A DNA stretch of 64,000 nucleotides from Juglans regia. Its lineage: Eukaryota > Streptophyta > Magnoliopsida > Fagales > Juglandaceae. A model generated the notes under the pieces. The model was not told the origin of the DNA, did no database searches, and was given only the letters and a program-made list of their open reading frames with translations. Numbering within the stretch: position 1 is the first letter of the stretch; each line of letters opens with the position of its first letter. The position numbers were made by a program, and so were the translations under genes. This document shows, piece by piece, positions 12,119 through 24,412 of the stretch. Where the stretch lies: positions 8,997,485-9,061,484 of the forward strand of contig NC_049909.1 of assembly GCF_001411555.2 (NCBI RefSeq). Direction: 5' to 3'.

Positions 12119-12763
12119 AATGGATTGAGACCCCTGTGGCGCAGTCCTCTTACCCTGTTCCAGCAGTGCTGCGCTTCTTTGAAGGCTCCGCTCAAATACT
12201 GTGGCCTTATTCACCAACTCTGAAAAGTTCCAAATTTGAAAGCCCACAATTCGTTCGTAAATCTTTTCATTCAACCTCCATTCAAACTTATGAGCCTTCT
12301 TCTCCTCATTAGGGATCAAATATGCAGCAAAATGTGATAACTCGATAAATCTAGCTACGTACCGGTGTACTGTCATAGCTCGCTATACCAAATTAGTGAA
12401 CTCCATAGCCTTGTCGTCTCAGACTGAGGTTGGAAAAAAGAATTACAGAAAAATCTACTTGAAGTGCAGCCAATGGACTATTACCGTCCCTTCCGCTTCT
12501 CTGATAGTTCTCTCAGAAATCCACCATCTTTTTTCTTCTCCCGTTAGTTTGAAAGCAGAGTATAGAACCTTCTGTTCATCCGTACAGTTTATAACGTGGA
12601 GTATCTCCTCAATATCTTGGATCCAGTCTTTTGCTAAGGTTGTATCGCCCCAACCATTGAATGTGGGAGGATGCATTCGATTAAACTGTTCTATGGTGCA
12701 TCCCCATTCATCATTTGTCGCATTCATACCTGATACAGTTCTTTCCCGACGACGAGGTGGCAT
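12119..12763 (-). pseudogene. Ty3/gypsy gag polyprotein remnant
   Basis: The start codon is at 12761-12763 and the N-terminus reads MPPRRRERTV. The first segment contains HPPTFNGWGD, DWIQDIEEIL and LTGEEKRWW, the retrotransposon gag domain signature. After a reading-frame break near 12376-12460, a second segment continues with VHRYVARFIELSHFA and ERSLQRSAALLEQGK. In the intact family gag forms the virus-like particle. The zinc knuckle and everything downstream are absent because the frame runs into 3' LTR sequence at about 12118. It starts about 460 bp after the primer site, so the leader is short compared with the element at 42258-50023. Confidence 0.85.
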
Positions 12764-12842
12764 CCTGACAACTTGGATTATTAAAAAAAACATTAAAAGA
12801 ATAAAGGGTTTGTACAAAACAAGCAAATGGTGATAATAGTAT

Positions 12843-12845
<3 letters not shown>

Positions 12846-12877
<32 letters not shown>
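12846..12877. repeat. (TA)n microsatellite
   Basis: About 14 TA units in the leader just upstream of gag (minus strand). Confidence 0.9.
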
Positions 12878-12879
<2 letters not shown>

Positions 12880-13221
12880 GTACACTCAACAGTAGTAACT
12901 ATATAACTCCAGACTCTAAACCTTCAATCCTGTCAAAAGTCTTATATGCAGTCTACAAAACCAAAACGAACCTCAATCAACAAGACCATCTCAGAAGATC
13001 TATAAAAATCCTACACTTCAAATTCCATAAGATATCTTGCCTAATGCTTGAAACTTTTAATACCCTAAGTACCGATAAAAATCACCTCCTACAGTCCACA
13101 AATGTCTACACCACAACTCTAAAAATTATTTCCTCAACATCATGATCCAGTGCGTACAAAATTCTAAAACCTTAACTCTCATCAATCACCTCATTGTAGT
13201 ATGCAGAATCTCAAACCTAGC

Positions 13222-13232
13222 TCTGATACCAA
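13222..13232 (-). promoter_or_regulatory. Primer-binding site (initiator tRNA-Met)
   Basis: On the minus strand TGGTATCAGAG(C) lies one base inside the LTR end at 13234, matching the initiator tRNA-Met complement. It fixes the element's orientation and the LTR boundary. Confidence 0.9.
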
Positions 13233-13233
13233 C

Positions 13234-16139
13234 TGTAAAGCCCTGTTCCCGGAGGTCCGGAGAGTTAGCTCTTAATGCCTAATATCAACTTAAATAACAA
13301 AACTATAAAATCCATAAAATCCCATAAAATATTAATCCATTTTATCAATCCAAATATCTAAGTTCCTTTAGGGGGACAATAAAGAAATTCTCACTAACAT
13401 AAATTAGAAATTCTCCAAAAACTTGAAAATATCCTTAACTCATCAAGTCAAAATACCCGAAAAATAAATTAGTTTACTAACTACGACTCTCAAATAAGCA
13501 CTTGTACCCTCAGGCACTTATTCCACTACGATCATCACACCTTACTAAAACTTCCTACTCTTGTTCTCCAGCTGAACCATCAAAATTAGCTGAAAAATAT
13601 AAGGAGATAAGGGTTGAGTTATCAACAACTCAGTAAGCAGAGGACATATACTAGTGTGTAAACATGAGGATTTATAGAGTTCAGAATGCAGAACAAAATA
13701 TTTTCTTTCAAAATGCAGAATCAGAATATTGTTTTCAAAATACAGCGTCAGAGCATGTTATCAAAAATATCAGAGCGAAAGTTCAAAAATATTCATAATC
13801 AAAATGCCTTTGGCATAGCATAAACTGAAACATCCCATCTTATCTTATTATATCAGAACAAATACCATGTTTAACCCCCATGGTAGCTAACCGAACAGAA
13901 ACAGAATGTGAATCTTCCCCTTATTCATTCTCGGAGCCTCGAGTGTGCACATAGGAAAGACCACACAGAAAACCACCTTGTTTCCAAAATTGGTGCACTA
14001 GAAACAGAAAAGTTAGTACCAACCCTAACAGAGGCCACAGTTTTACACCCGTAGTAAGGTCAGAACGAAACAGAAATAGAAATAGAATGTTATGCCAGAG
14101 GTTTTCAGAAATCAAATCAAATCATAGCAGAGTACAGAACATCTTCAGAACAGAACAAAATCATATCACAATATAATTTATGCAAAAAATTTCATATTCG
14201 CTCTCTTTTTCAAAGTTCAGAAACAGAATTAAAAAATAAGTTCATGTTTACACCAGTCATGACAGAAAATATCTTCTTCTTAAATAGAATCTCATGAGTA
14301 ATGCAAAACAAATAACTGAGGTAGTTCAAATTTATTTTCATAACCAAATATGTATATTTTTCAAAACTCAACCTCAACTCATTTTATTTTAATGCAAAGT
14401 CTAGCATAGGAACCCCGCTTACATAGACTTCTTAGCTTTTTTGGAATTTTCCTAAAAAAATGTTGAACAATAATTAAATGTCACCTATAAAATAACCAAG
14501 TAATTCTCGTAAATTTCCAATTAATAACGTATTTCAATATTTAATCCTAAGCTTCTAAACAACCTATTTAATTCCTCAAAACCTAAAATTACAAATCATC
14601 ACTTTCTAAAGTCATCAATGTTGATTTAATAACTATGACTAAAACATTTAAAAGTTTGACCTATTCATTATTGAAAACAAACTATAAAGTTTAATACTAG
14701 ATAATTTAATTATCCCAAAATATTTTAAAATAAACCATAACTATTTTTAAATAGACTAAATCATATCTAAAGTGTAAAAAAAACATTACTCCAATATTGT
14801 TTACTCTTAAAATAAATCTTTACTTAATAACATGTTAAAATAGTTAAGTGATTTTTGTAATCATAATTATATAAGAGTGTACTAATACATAATAAAAATT
14901 TAACAGCACATTAATATAACATGTAGTAAAAGGGCACTAATGTAATTTCTTTCAATTCTTTGAAAACCAACAAAAACCTACGTAAAACAAATAAGTTGCA
15001 TGGCAGGGGCTTACTCACGGAGGAAATCACGCGGCAGCATGTGATGCAGCGAGGGGCTAGAAGCTTAGCGACATAGTGGTGGTGATCTCGGCGGAGCACT
15101 AGAAGCGAGAAAGAGTGAGAGAGAGAAATGTGGTGAATGTATGAGTGAGAGACGGAGAGAGTATGGCGTGCGGAAGGGGGAGAGAGCTCACCGTGGGACT
15201 GTGAGAAGGCGTGCGACTGGTTAGGAGCTTCATGCGGTGGCTTCCGTCATGTAATGTGGCTGAAAAATCGAGGGGCACAGGGAGAGGGAGAGGTCGGCGG
15301 AGGAGATCAGTGGAACGGCTTGAGCAAGGATTGCTTTGTTTCGAGAGTGGGAAAACAGAGTATGCCATGTGTGTTCCTCCTTCAACGGCTAGGCGACAGT
15401 GGTTGGCTTTCCGTGGTGGCGAGGACAGCCTTGAGGGTTGTGCGCTGTTTGCAAGGAGGAGTTGCTGTCTGTGAGTTTGTGTGGCAGGGCAGCGGCGTCA
15501 TGGAGAATCAAACCATGTTGCGTTACGGCTTGGCCTGCGGTTAGGGGTGCTGCATGGCTTGGGGTAGGTTTACGTGACCAAGGCAGAGGAGTGTTCTGCA
15601 GTGGCTATCTTTCGGTGTTGGTGGTTTGCGGTGGAGGTTTATGGTGGCAAAGTTGACGATCATAGAGCCGAGAATGCGGAAAGGTAGTGAACAAGATGGA
15701 GTTATGCGTGCGTTGCATCAATTTTTGTATGGCGACAGTGAGAGTTCTAGGCGGTGCACGGTGGAAATGGTTTGTGCTGTGGAGGAGTCGTGGTTGCTGT
15801 TTGTGTGGGGAGGAGTGGCTAGCGGTGGCAGCGAATGTAACAAAGGCAGTTCTCTATACATGGCTAATGTGTGCGTATATATATGTGATGTGAAAACCCT
15901 AGAGAGTTGAGGGAGACATGCGTGCGGATGAAAATAGAGTCAGAGATGTGTGTGCGGATGGAAATAGAGTCGTGCGTGTGCAAGGAGTGGATAAAATACC
16001 ACAGAGACATGCAGTTGAGAAATTGCTCATGAACCGATAGTTTTTCCAAGATTTAAAAAAAGGGTCAAGATCCCCAAATAAATAAATAAATAAATAATTC
16101 TGTAGTTCAACCATAAAAATTCTATGTTCGGGTGTTACA
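13234..16139 (-). mobile_element. Complete 5' LTR, 2.9 kb
   Basis: On the minus strand it runs from TGTAACACCCG at 16139 to GGGCTTTACA at 13234. Within it are the GC-rich first segment (about 15000-15900), a mini-exon donor mutated from CAG/GTAAG to TATG/TAAG (near 14412), the perfect hairpin gagttatcaacaactc (13616-13631), and an acceptor region. The mutated donor suggests that any splicing is lost in this copy. Small open frames in the GC-rich part are not supported as genes. Confidence 0.85.
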
Positions 16140-16795
16140 AGTATGATTTGCTGAATTAACGTTTAGGGTACCTTACCTGGATGATGTCACAATGGTCTAT
16201 TGGATTCGAGAATGAAAGGCACTGCCTAGCAGCATTTGCAATACCCTTTGACACAAGGGAAATGTCAAAATCGATTTCAAATGGTGGAATAATGCATTGC
16301 GGACAAAACAAAAATCAAATGAATTAGAAGAGAGAAAATACCTTGGCGGCAAGAGACACATGTTTACTCTAGTGGCCTCTATCAATCGCAACCTAAAAAT
16401 AAGAGAGAAAACATCGTACCAGAGCTTGGTACGGCAGGACTGGGTGGCGTATAGGCCTTTCAGAGGTGGCCACTACACGGTAGTGATGTAGAGAATGAAA
16501 CCGACAACACGAGAGAGAGATTAACAGAGAGTTAGAGGGAGAGAGACAGAGAGATAGAGAGAACACGAGAGTGACAGACATAAGGCTTATCGGTGGCACC
16601 ACAGTCTATCGGCAACAATTGGCAATCAAAGAGAGGGAAGGAGGGTTGGGATGTGTGGGGAAGGGGGTTGCGAGGAAATAAGGGGGAGAAACAGAAGAAG
16701 GGAAAAAGAAGGAGAAAAAAAAATTGTAGGGTTTGGGCAGATCGGGCCTGGGCTTATAAATTAATTTGTGCTTGGGTTTGGGCAAGGTTATTACA
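16140..16795 (-). mobile_element. LTR-like fragment, right side of gypsy insertion
   Basis: It contains a purine-rich, GC-richer segment on the plus strand and ends GGTTATTACA at 16795, similar to an inverted LTR start. It is probably the continuation of 11035-11374 split by the insertion. I found no matching TSD around the combined fragment. Confidence 0.4.
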
Positions 16796-16849
16796 CCTTT
16801 CCTCACTCTACACTCAAAAATCTAAAGGGAAGCTTAGAGTGCATTTCTG

Positions 16850-19800
16850 GGTGTGGTGTTGTTGTGTGGGAGAAGGATTTTGATTTTAGTTTGATGGCGG
16901 GGGATGATTTAAAGCTTTTGGGGGATGACTAGGTGCTTACTGAGATGCAGTTGATTATAAAGGTTATGGAGAGTATGGATTGTAATCCTATCGAAATAGA
17001 GAAGGTGGGTTATGATCCTATCCGTTATGTACTTTGCTCTCAGATGTGAGTATGCCTGGGCACTCTCCAAAATGGGTGCTTGAGAAAGTCCAATAAATTT
17101 AGGAGTGCTTGGGGTATTACTATGAGGGATTTGAAGATCCATTTAAGGCCTTATTGCCATTAAAGTGGACCGTCTTTCTTCTGCAAAATTATCATTGAAA
17201 AAAGAAAGAGAATTGAAGATACTTAACTAATTAGTAAATTATACACCAAAAGGGAGTGTAAGTCGAGGAAGGAGTAAGGTGAGGGCTTCAAATCTTACTT
17301 TATGATGCCTAAAATTCTTTTCTGTATTGTTAGGGGCTAAACAACCATAACAAGCGCGTCCATGTTAAAAATTTACTTACCAATGGAAGGTTGATGTTTT
17401 TTGCTTTCAGGAAACAAAGTTGCAGTTGGTTGATAGGAGAAACATCAAAAGTTTATGAGGCTGCCTTATGTGGGATGAGAATTCCTTGGCTCTGAGGGGG
17501 CCTCTGGTGGATCGTTGTGTGATGTGGGGACCAGAGGCTTCTGAAGCTTTTAGAGGAGTGTATTGGGGAATATTCGGTGGCTTTGTTTTTCAAGAATGTG
17601 GAAGATGGGTTTGAGTGGGCTTTGTCGGCCTTTATGTGCCTAATTTGAATGGTAGTAGAAGGCTTATGTGGGATGAGATTGCCATGATGTATTGGAGGGG
17701 ATTTCAACATTACTCAATTTCTGAGTGAGATGTTAGGAGAGTCTCGGTTATGTCCGGCTATGGTAAACTTATTTTATTTTTGATATGGAGTTATTGGGCT
17801 TGCCTCTGGTGGGGGGATGCTTTCACTTGGTTTAACAATCGAGTTTGGATGAGGTAGGACAAATTTCTTATTTTCCCTTCTTGGGAGGCTCATTTTACAG
17901 AGTGCTGCCAAAAAAGAATGTATTGGATTTGTTCGGATCATTTTCCTATCATTATGGACTATAGGGGTATTCATGGGGTCGTATGTATCTCAAGTTTGAA
18001 AATATGTGGTTAAAAGCTTAAGGTTTTATGGATATGGTGAGACAATAGTGGTCTTCTTACTAGTTTATTGGTACCCAGAGTTTTATATTGGCAAATAAGC
18101 TTAAAACTTTAAAGAATGATTTGAAAAAGTAGAATGTGGAAGTTTTTGGCAATGCCGAAAGTCAAACAAAGTTCCTCTTTTGGGAGTTGCATAGGTTGGA
18201 AGAGAGGGCCAAGGGTTTTATCGGAGGAGGAGTTGAGTAGGAAAAGTTTAGTGACTACTGAACTTGAAAAGCTAATTTTGATGGAGGGAGTTTTGATAAT
18301 GCAAAAATCTCGGGCTCTCTGGTTGAGAAAAGGAGATCAATGCACAACGTTTTTTCATCGGGCATTAATTCTCATCGTAGGAATAATGCTATTGAGATGC
18401 TCCATTATGAATGGCATGTTATTGTTGATCACTTTGATATCAAGAATCATGTGGTTTATCGTTATGAAACACTTCTCTCGGAACAACATTTGTGGAGGCC
18501 AAAACTTGATGGGCTAGTTTTTAAGACTATTGATATTCCGAGTTCAAGTTTATTGGAGAAACTATTTGAGGAGGGTGAGGTGCACCATGTAGTTAGAGGG
18601 ATGGCTAGAGACAAAGCCCCTGGGCCAGATGGTTTCTCTATGACGTTGTTTCAGGATTGTTGGCATATTGTGAAGAGAGAGATTATGAGTGTTTTTCATG
18701 AATTCTTTTCTTATAAAAAATGTTTGAGAAATAACTTAAAATAACATTCTTAGCACTAATTCAAAGGGTAGGGTGACGGATGTCGAGGATTTTCATCCCC
18801 TTAGCCTTGTAAATGGCAGTACAAGATTATTTATAAGATACTTGCTAATTGTTTGAGTACGGTTATGGAGAAGATTATTTCAAAAACCAGAAAGTGTTTT
18901 TGTTAAGGGCAACAAATTCTTGATTCGGTTGTTATTGCAAATGAATGTTTGGAGAGTAGATTGAGAATGAGAGTGTCAGGTATTTTATGTAAGCTGGATA
19001 TGGAGAAGGCTTATGACAATGTGAATTGGGATTTTCTTTTTTACTTACTTGAGAGATGTGGATTTGGAAGAGATGGTGTATATGGATTAAACATTGTGTA
19101 ACTACGGTTTGGTTTTTTGTTATGATTAGTAGTATCCTTGCTGGTTTTTTAATAGTACATGTGGTTTGAGACAAGTGGAGACCCATTATCCCCTTTTCTC
19201 TTTGTGAATGTTATGGATGTGCTTAGTTGAATACTGGAGGCGTTAGTGCTAGATTTCTATCTAGCTTTTTGGTGGGAATCACTAACAATGATTTTATTAA
19301 TGTCTTCCATCTTCTTTTTGCAGATTACACATTACTATTTTGTGATATAGACTCGGGTCACAGTTTGGCAATGAAGTCTCTTTTGATTTCTTTTAAAGTT
19401 GTTTCTGGTCTCAAGGTGAACCATGGGAAGTCTGAGATGGTGTCAATGGGCAAGGTAAGGAACATTAGAAAGTTGGGAAGTATTTTGGGTTGGAGGTAGC
19501 TTCTTCACCTATGAAATACTTGGGCCTTCTACTCGAGGTCACTTTCAAGCCTAAGACTATTTGGGATGGGATCGCGGAGAAAATTGAGAGGAGATTGATT
19601 GGATGGAAAATGTTGTACTTGTCAAAAGGGTGAAGAACCGCTCTTATTAGGAGTACACTTTCTAATCTACCCACTTATTTTCTTTTTAATCTATTTTTCC
19701 ATTGCTGCAAGTGTGGCTAATCAAATTGAGTATACATTTTGAGCTTTTTCGTGGGGAGGAATTGGAGAGGAGACTAAATTTCACCAGGTCAAATTGAATA

Positions 19801-20190
19801 AGGTATGTACAACAATTTCTAGTGGAGGAGTGAGAATTTGAAATATGAGGATTTTGAATAAGGCACTCCTTAGGAAATAGTTATGGAGGTACATTAGGAA
19901 GGGTAGTCTTTAAGGAAGATTATTTGAAATATGAGTTGTTAGATTGTTCTAGTAGTTCTTCAAAATGGAATGATTGTTTTAGTAGAGCTACTCATGATTG
20001 GATGAAGACAAGTACTAGGAAGTTTACTATGTGATCACTGTACAAGGTTTTGTCAAGTCAAAATTATACTTCCTTGGAAGTGTATTTGGAAAAGTAAGGT
20101 GCTACCAAAGATTTCTTTCTCCAGTTGGACGACATCACTTAGAAAAACCTTGACTGCAGATAATTTGAGAAAGTGGAGAGAGAGAGAATT
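16850..20190 (+). pseudogene. L1-type LINE, decayed
   Basis: This non-LTR retrotransposon copies itself by target-primed reverse transcription. The relic is collinear: the tail of ORF1 (about 16900-17250), an endonuclease domain with GLNNHNKR (near 17333) and GGDFNI (near 17692), then reverse transcriptase with DKAPGPDGFSM (near 18612), [16 protein letters not shown] (near 18992) and LLFADYTLLF (near 19312), then a zf-RVT-like end with SWTTSLRKTLTADNLRKW (near 20126). Catalytic ADD is changed to ADY. Many stops and frameshifts interrupt it. The 5' end is truncated and the 3' end abuts another element, so no poly(A) tail is seen. It cannot be active. Confidence 0.9.
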
Positions 20191-20534
20191 GAATGGTGTA
20201 ATCCTTCTGTAATGCTTTCCTCCTTTTCACTCCCTTTTTATTCATTCTTCCCATTCTTGCACGAAAATTTTTCATATAAGGATTTAATACTAAAAACAAC
20301 AATATTTACATCACTTCACATTAACAAGACCAATCAAAACAACAACATTTTATTTATACAACATGACGTCATATATCTACATCACTTGACGAAATTAACT
20401 ATCATCTTCTTCCTTCTTCCATTTCTGCATTTAACCCTTCTTCAAGCTATGGCTTCTACCAGCTTATATGGCTTCTAATGAAGCTTCTCCACATCAGAAC
20501 CTTCCTTCCAATACATAACATACCCCTCCCCTTC
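20191..20534 (-). mobile_element. Gypsy (chromovirus-like) 3' LTR remnant with polypurine tract
   Basis: On the minus strand, short coding sequence ending HLVGKVL-stop is followed by the purine tract GAAGGGGAGGGGT (20522-20534) and then TGTTATG, a typical LTR start, at 20520. The LTR-like part continues to about 20191. The HLVGKVL ending resembles the C-terminus of chromodomain gypsy polyproteins (family recollection). The left border with the LINE is approximate. Confidence 0.45.
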
Positions 20535-21129
20535 AAAGCACCTTGCCCACAAGGTGAGGGAACTTCAATTGAAGCTACCAATAAGACTTCAAAGCAGTTT
20601 TTGAAAATTGAAGTTACAGTCGGAGTTACTCCAGCTTCTTTAGTTTGAGTCGGAGTTGGAGTTCAGAGCCCACATGCACTCCGAACTCTTACACTTTTTT
20701 AAAAAAATTGGCCTAACTAATCGATGTCGTTCCGTTTAAAGCAAAACAACGTCATCTTATTCACCAGGGGGTCCAAAACGCAGGACACCCTTCATTTCAT
20801 TCTCACTTCTTCCCCTCATTCTCGCACAGGAACTCTCTCTCCTTTCTGACTCTCCTTCTCCAACATCTTCTCTCCCTGTCACCTGCATTGCTGTGAGCCA
20901 CTGTAAGGTAAGCCTTACATCTTATATTTTGTTATAGGATTTTATTTGTTGTTAATTTAATGATTTAAGGTTTAGAAACTGTTGAAGTTATTTGTGAAAT
21001 TTGTTGTTTTTGTTGTTGATTTATTGTTTGGATTGATGGATTTCTATTTTTAGGGTTTTAATCATGAGATTTGTGAGACCTTGTTTAGGAAAAATTAAAT
21101 GGTGCCCTTCAGACAATGTCCGATCGATG

Positions 21130-21204
21130 TTCGCTCGAGCCACACTCGAGCGATCTTCACACTAATTGTTTCTCGAGCCTTCGCTAGAGTGTGGCTCGAG
21201 CGAA
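21130..21204. repeat. Perfect 17-bp inverted repeat (hairpin)
   Basis: ttcgctcgagccacact (21130-21146) is repeated inverted at 21188-21204, with a 41-bp spacer containing further ctcgagc words. It would form a strong stem-loop. It lies in the 5' non-coding part of the hAT relic and may be a small inserted element. Confidence 0.85.
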
Positions 21205-21342
21205 TGTTCAATTTTTGTGTTTTATTTATTCTTAAAACCACAAACATGATTAGACACATATGTTTTTCATTTTCAATGTGTTTCCAATGTGTAGATAATT
21301 TTCATAACATGTTAAATTACTGTTGTTTGTTAATTGTTTCAG

Positions 21343-22640
21343 ATTATTTTCATAGCAAATTCTGGATACATCTTGCCATGATTCTCCACAAGAGGATGAC
21401 ACACAGCTGTTGGCGTCGTCGGCAGGTACTTTGGGCCGTAGACCCCCCATCTAGAGCACCTAACTCCTATGCAAGTAGTCTAGTCCCAATAGATCTAGAG
21501 GATGTTGATATGCATATTGAAGAGGATGAATTGATGAATGTTAAGGCCGATCAACCAGCACGACCTAGTAAAAAAAGATAGTGGACATGTGAGCATTTCA
21601 CCCAAAGTTTTCAATGATAGTGAGAACCCACAAGCCTGATGCTACTATTGAGGGCAATTATTTGGTTGCCATTCAAAGAAGCAAGGTACGTCAGTATTAA
21701 TATCACATCTTACAGGCTGCCAGCGGTATAAGATACACAAAGAGTTGGTGGCAACTGATCAAACGAAGTTGAGTTATGAGACTTCTATGGCCATTGATGA
21801 CACGCAGATTAAGAAGCTTTCAATTCCTCAATACAGTGAGAATTAGATGTTGAGGGATGTCCTTGCAGAGATGGTCATCACTGATGAGATGCCTTGTACC
21901 ACGGTTGACAAGGTAGGCTTCCACAAATTTGTGTACACTTTAGAGCCACGATTTTCCATCCCTTCACGGTATACGGTGGTGCGTGATTGTTTGAAGAGGC
22001 ATGCAAAGAAAAAGGTAGTGATGAAGGAAATGTTTGTTGCCACTGGCCAGAGAGTGTCATTTACGGTTGATACATGGACCTCCATATAGAATGTGGGCAA
22101 CATGTGTATCACAATCCATTTTATTGATAGTGAGTGGACGTTGTAGAAGCAGATTATCGGCTTCAAAGAACTATTTGATCACAAAGGTTCATCCATTGAC
22201 AATGAGATGAATGACTGTATAGAGTATTAGGGCATCAAAAAAGTGCTTTGATGATAAATGATGATTGGTTCATGGTTGAAAATGCCAATACGAATGACAC
22301 TACCATTGATTGGTTCAGGTAGAATACGATGATAAATGATGATATCATTCGTGAGCACCAGTTTATCCATGTTCGATGTTGCCCTCATATCATCAACCTT
22401 ATAGTTTCTGAGGGGTTAAAGTTACTAAAGTCCAAAACCTTGTGACATATGTGAGGGCTTTTCTCCAATGGCTCTGCCAATTTAAGGCAATAGCCAAATA
22501 GCTTGAGGTGCCATCTTCCAATATGTTGCAACTGGACGTTCTGACTTGACGAAACTCTACAGACATGATGTTGAATGTAGCGCAGAAGTACCAACCAATG
22601 TTCGAGCGGATGGAGGTCGATGATGGGGGCATGAGGTATG
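21343..22640 (+). pseudogene. hAT transposase (BED/RICESLEEPER-like), broken
   Basis: Reading begins just after an acceptor-like ttgtttcag (21342). Collinear pieces include MLRDVLAEMVITDEMPCTTV (from 21847), a segment ending VSFTVDTWTSI (22089), and FIHVRCCPHIINLIVSEGLK (near 22363). These match the central RNase H-like region of plant hAT transposases, where HVRCCAHILNLIV is a hallmark. At least five in-frame stops and several frameshifts separate the pieces. I cannot find a clear C-terminal dimerisation domain. An expressed domesticated gene of this family would be uninterrupted, so this is a dead transposon copy. Confidence 0.8.
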
Positions 22641-23223
22641 CTTTACTGGAGTCAGTTCGGGGGAGAAGGGGGCTCGGTGCGTCGGACAGTTGATTAGGCC
22701 AATGTCTAAAATTTTGTTCAAATTTTGAAGTTATTTTATGACATGACTATGCGGATATCTGAGACAAAAATATCTTACTATGAACATATACTTCGAGGAG
22801 CTGTCGGGGTTTTTTGACCATTTGCAATAGAGTTGTGCTAACCGTCGAGGCCCTCATTTGCATACAGAACCATCGGTTAAGTTCAATTCCCATTGGAGTA
22901 GATACCGTTGATGTCGAGAGTTATAGGCTTGAATCGAGTAACTTTATGGTTTTAAATGATTATTTACATAATTTTAATGTTTTCATTATTTAATTTATAA
23001 TTTATATGATTTTTGTAGACCTAGCTGTGAACCCTAGCCTAATTGTGGATGACTGAGATGAATGCACCATGGGATGGAGAACTCCCTGGCCCCTTTATTG
23101 GTGAGAAACTCAATACCATGATTACCACCATGCAAAACTTGTGAAATGGTTTAGAAGTCTATAGTTAAATGACTAAAGAAATGATAGTACATCTGATCAG
23201 TAAAACTTCATGCAAGAAATCAC

Positions 23224-23251
23224 TATCGAGTATCGAGTATCGAGTATCGAG
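23224..23251. repeat. Four 7-bp tandem units (TATCGAG)
   Basis: Four exact copies of tatcgag in the 3' part of the hAT relic. Confidence 0.95.
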
Positions 23252-23759
23252 TCTACGAGTCTTTGACTCAAATGCATGGATTGTCAGGACTGATACAGGG
23301 GATTGTGGTTATTTGAATCAAATCTATGACATTATTTATATTCTGGTTTTGTAAATTTAAATTTATTCAAAATTTGTAGTTTTAAATTTAAATTTATTGT
23401 TTGCACACATTAAATCACCTATTTTTGTGTTGTACATGATTTAGTCATTGTATTTAGATTTTAGCTTTTTAACCTTTTTTTATATTTTTTTATATTTTTT
23501 AATTATTTTTTTACATTATTTTGTCTTTTTTAAATATTTTTAAACAGAGATGGGCTAATTTGAATTTCAGATTGGGCCTTGGATATTGGGTCGTGGGCCT
23601 AGGCCCAATATGAGTAGGGCAAGCCCACGAACTCTGATTGGAGTTGGATCCAATCATAGTCGAAATCGGAGATAGTTTTTGCCTCCGACCTCAGTGAGGT
23701 CGGAGGCGGGCATTTCGACTACGTCAGAGTCGGAGCCCACCCCAACCCAACAAGGTTCA

Positions 23760-24412
23760 TGATTGCTTGATATAGGCACCACACATAGTAGGGAGAACTA
23801 CATCCATGCAAACGAAAGCACAAGATTAAGGGCCAAAATTGAGTTTCTAAGTAAATGTTACAATCTGGGAATGATGGAGGTACTCGTGCTTGACAAAATT
23901 GTGTCAAGACTTGGTTCTGCTTAGAGACACCACAGACAAGGGGCACCATGGGGTGCAATGTATCTCCATTGTATATTTGGTGTTTGGGAAAAGGTAATTC
24001 CTAACACAAGCAACTTTAACCTTGTGAATGATAAAATCAATAAAAGGTGTGGAAAGATGAGACCTATCGGAATACGATAGTTGAATTGGAAGGATAAACA
24101 CATGATCTCTTCAAAATAATTCAATCTAGAGTATTACAATCTCTCTCCTTAAATCTTTTATATCTTCGATATAATTTGTAACAACTTAGGAAAGACTTAA
24201 ACTATATTTGGGTTTATATTCTAAATGAATTAGTTGAGATTATAATAATAGCCCTTTAAAATCATTATAAATATAAACCGTAAAAATTTATGCTCTAACA
24301 ATGTAAGATGCAAGAAAGGACTTGTTTCTACAGCCATGGGGTACTTATGGGAAGTCCCTCACTTGGAAATATCTACCCAGGTCTTTGGACTAGGCCCCTA
24401 GTACTCAGTTTT
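23760..24412. other. Unassigned sequence left of nested LTRs
   Basis: Moderately AT-rich with no recognisable domain. It continues, in the pre-insertion state, at 32945, because the two sides are joined by the GTTTT duplication of the outer solo LTR. The combined reading encodes short proline/glycine-rich stretches that I do not recognise. Confidence 0.4.

Larger units (their letters stand above)
11375..16139 (-). mobile_element. Deleted Ty3/gypsy element with degenerate TSD
   Basis: The element lies on the minus strand: 5' LTR 13234-16139, primer-binding site 13222-13232, gag relic ending at 12119, then a truncated 3' LTR 11375-12118. Flanks are AGTAC (11370-11374) and AGTAT (16140-16144), a five-base TSD with one difference. 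Protease, reverse transcriptase, RNase H and integrase are gone, and so is the 5' three-quarters of the 3' LTR, removed by one deletion whose junction lies inside gag near 12118. It is non-autonomous and clearly old. Confidence 0.85.
20600..23750 (+). mobile_element. hAT-superfamily DNA transposon, decayed
   Basis: The transposase relic at 21343-22640 is flanked by sequence enriched in gtcggag and cggagtt words near both ends (20610-20690 and 23640-23740), consistent with hAT subterminal repeats. Exact terminal inverted repeats and the 8-bp duplication could not be identified, so the borders are approximate. Confidence 0.6.

Noticed and set aside
13219..13234. tRNA-Met gene fragment
   Set aside because: Only the primer-binding complement is present, next to an LTR end; no cloverleaf.
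11035..16795. A second complete LTR (TGTCACGACC to ATTACA) surrounding the gypsy element
   Set aside because: The outer five-base flanks do not match, and the two termini may belong to different fragments.
18340..18744. Host reverse-transcriptase-like gene
   Set aside because: It is one segment of the decayed LINE, with stops on both sides and a mutated catalytic motif further on.
21847..22089. Domesticated hAT gene
   Set aside because: The open segment is short and flanked by stops and frameshifts within the same transposase homology.
20600..23750. Defined hAT ends and 8-bp target duplication
   Set aside because: I could not find convincing terminal inverted repeats; only subterminal word enrichment is visible.
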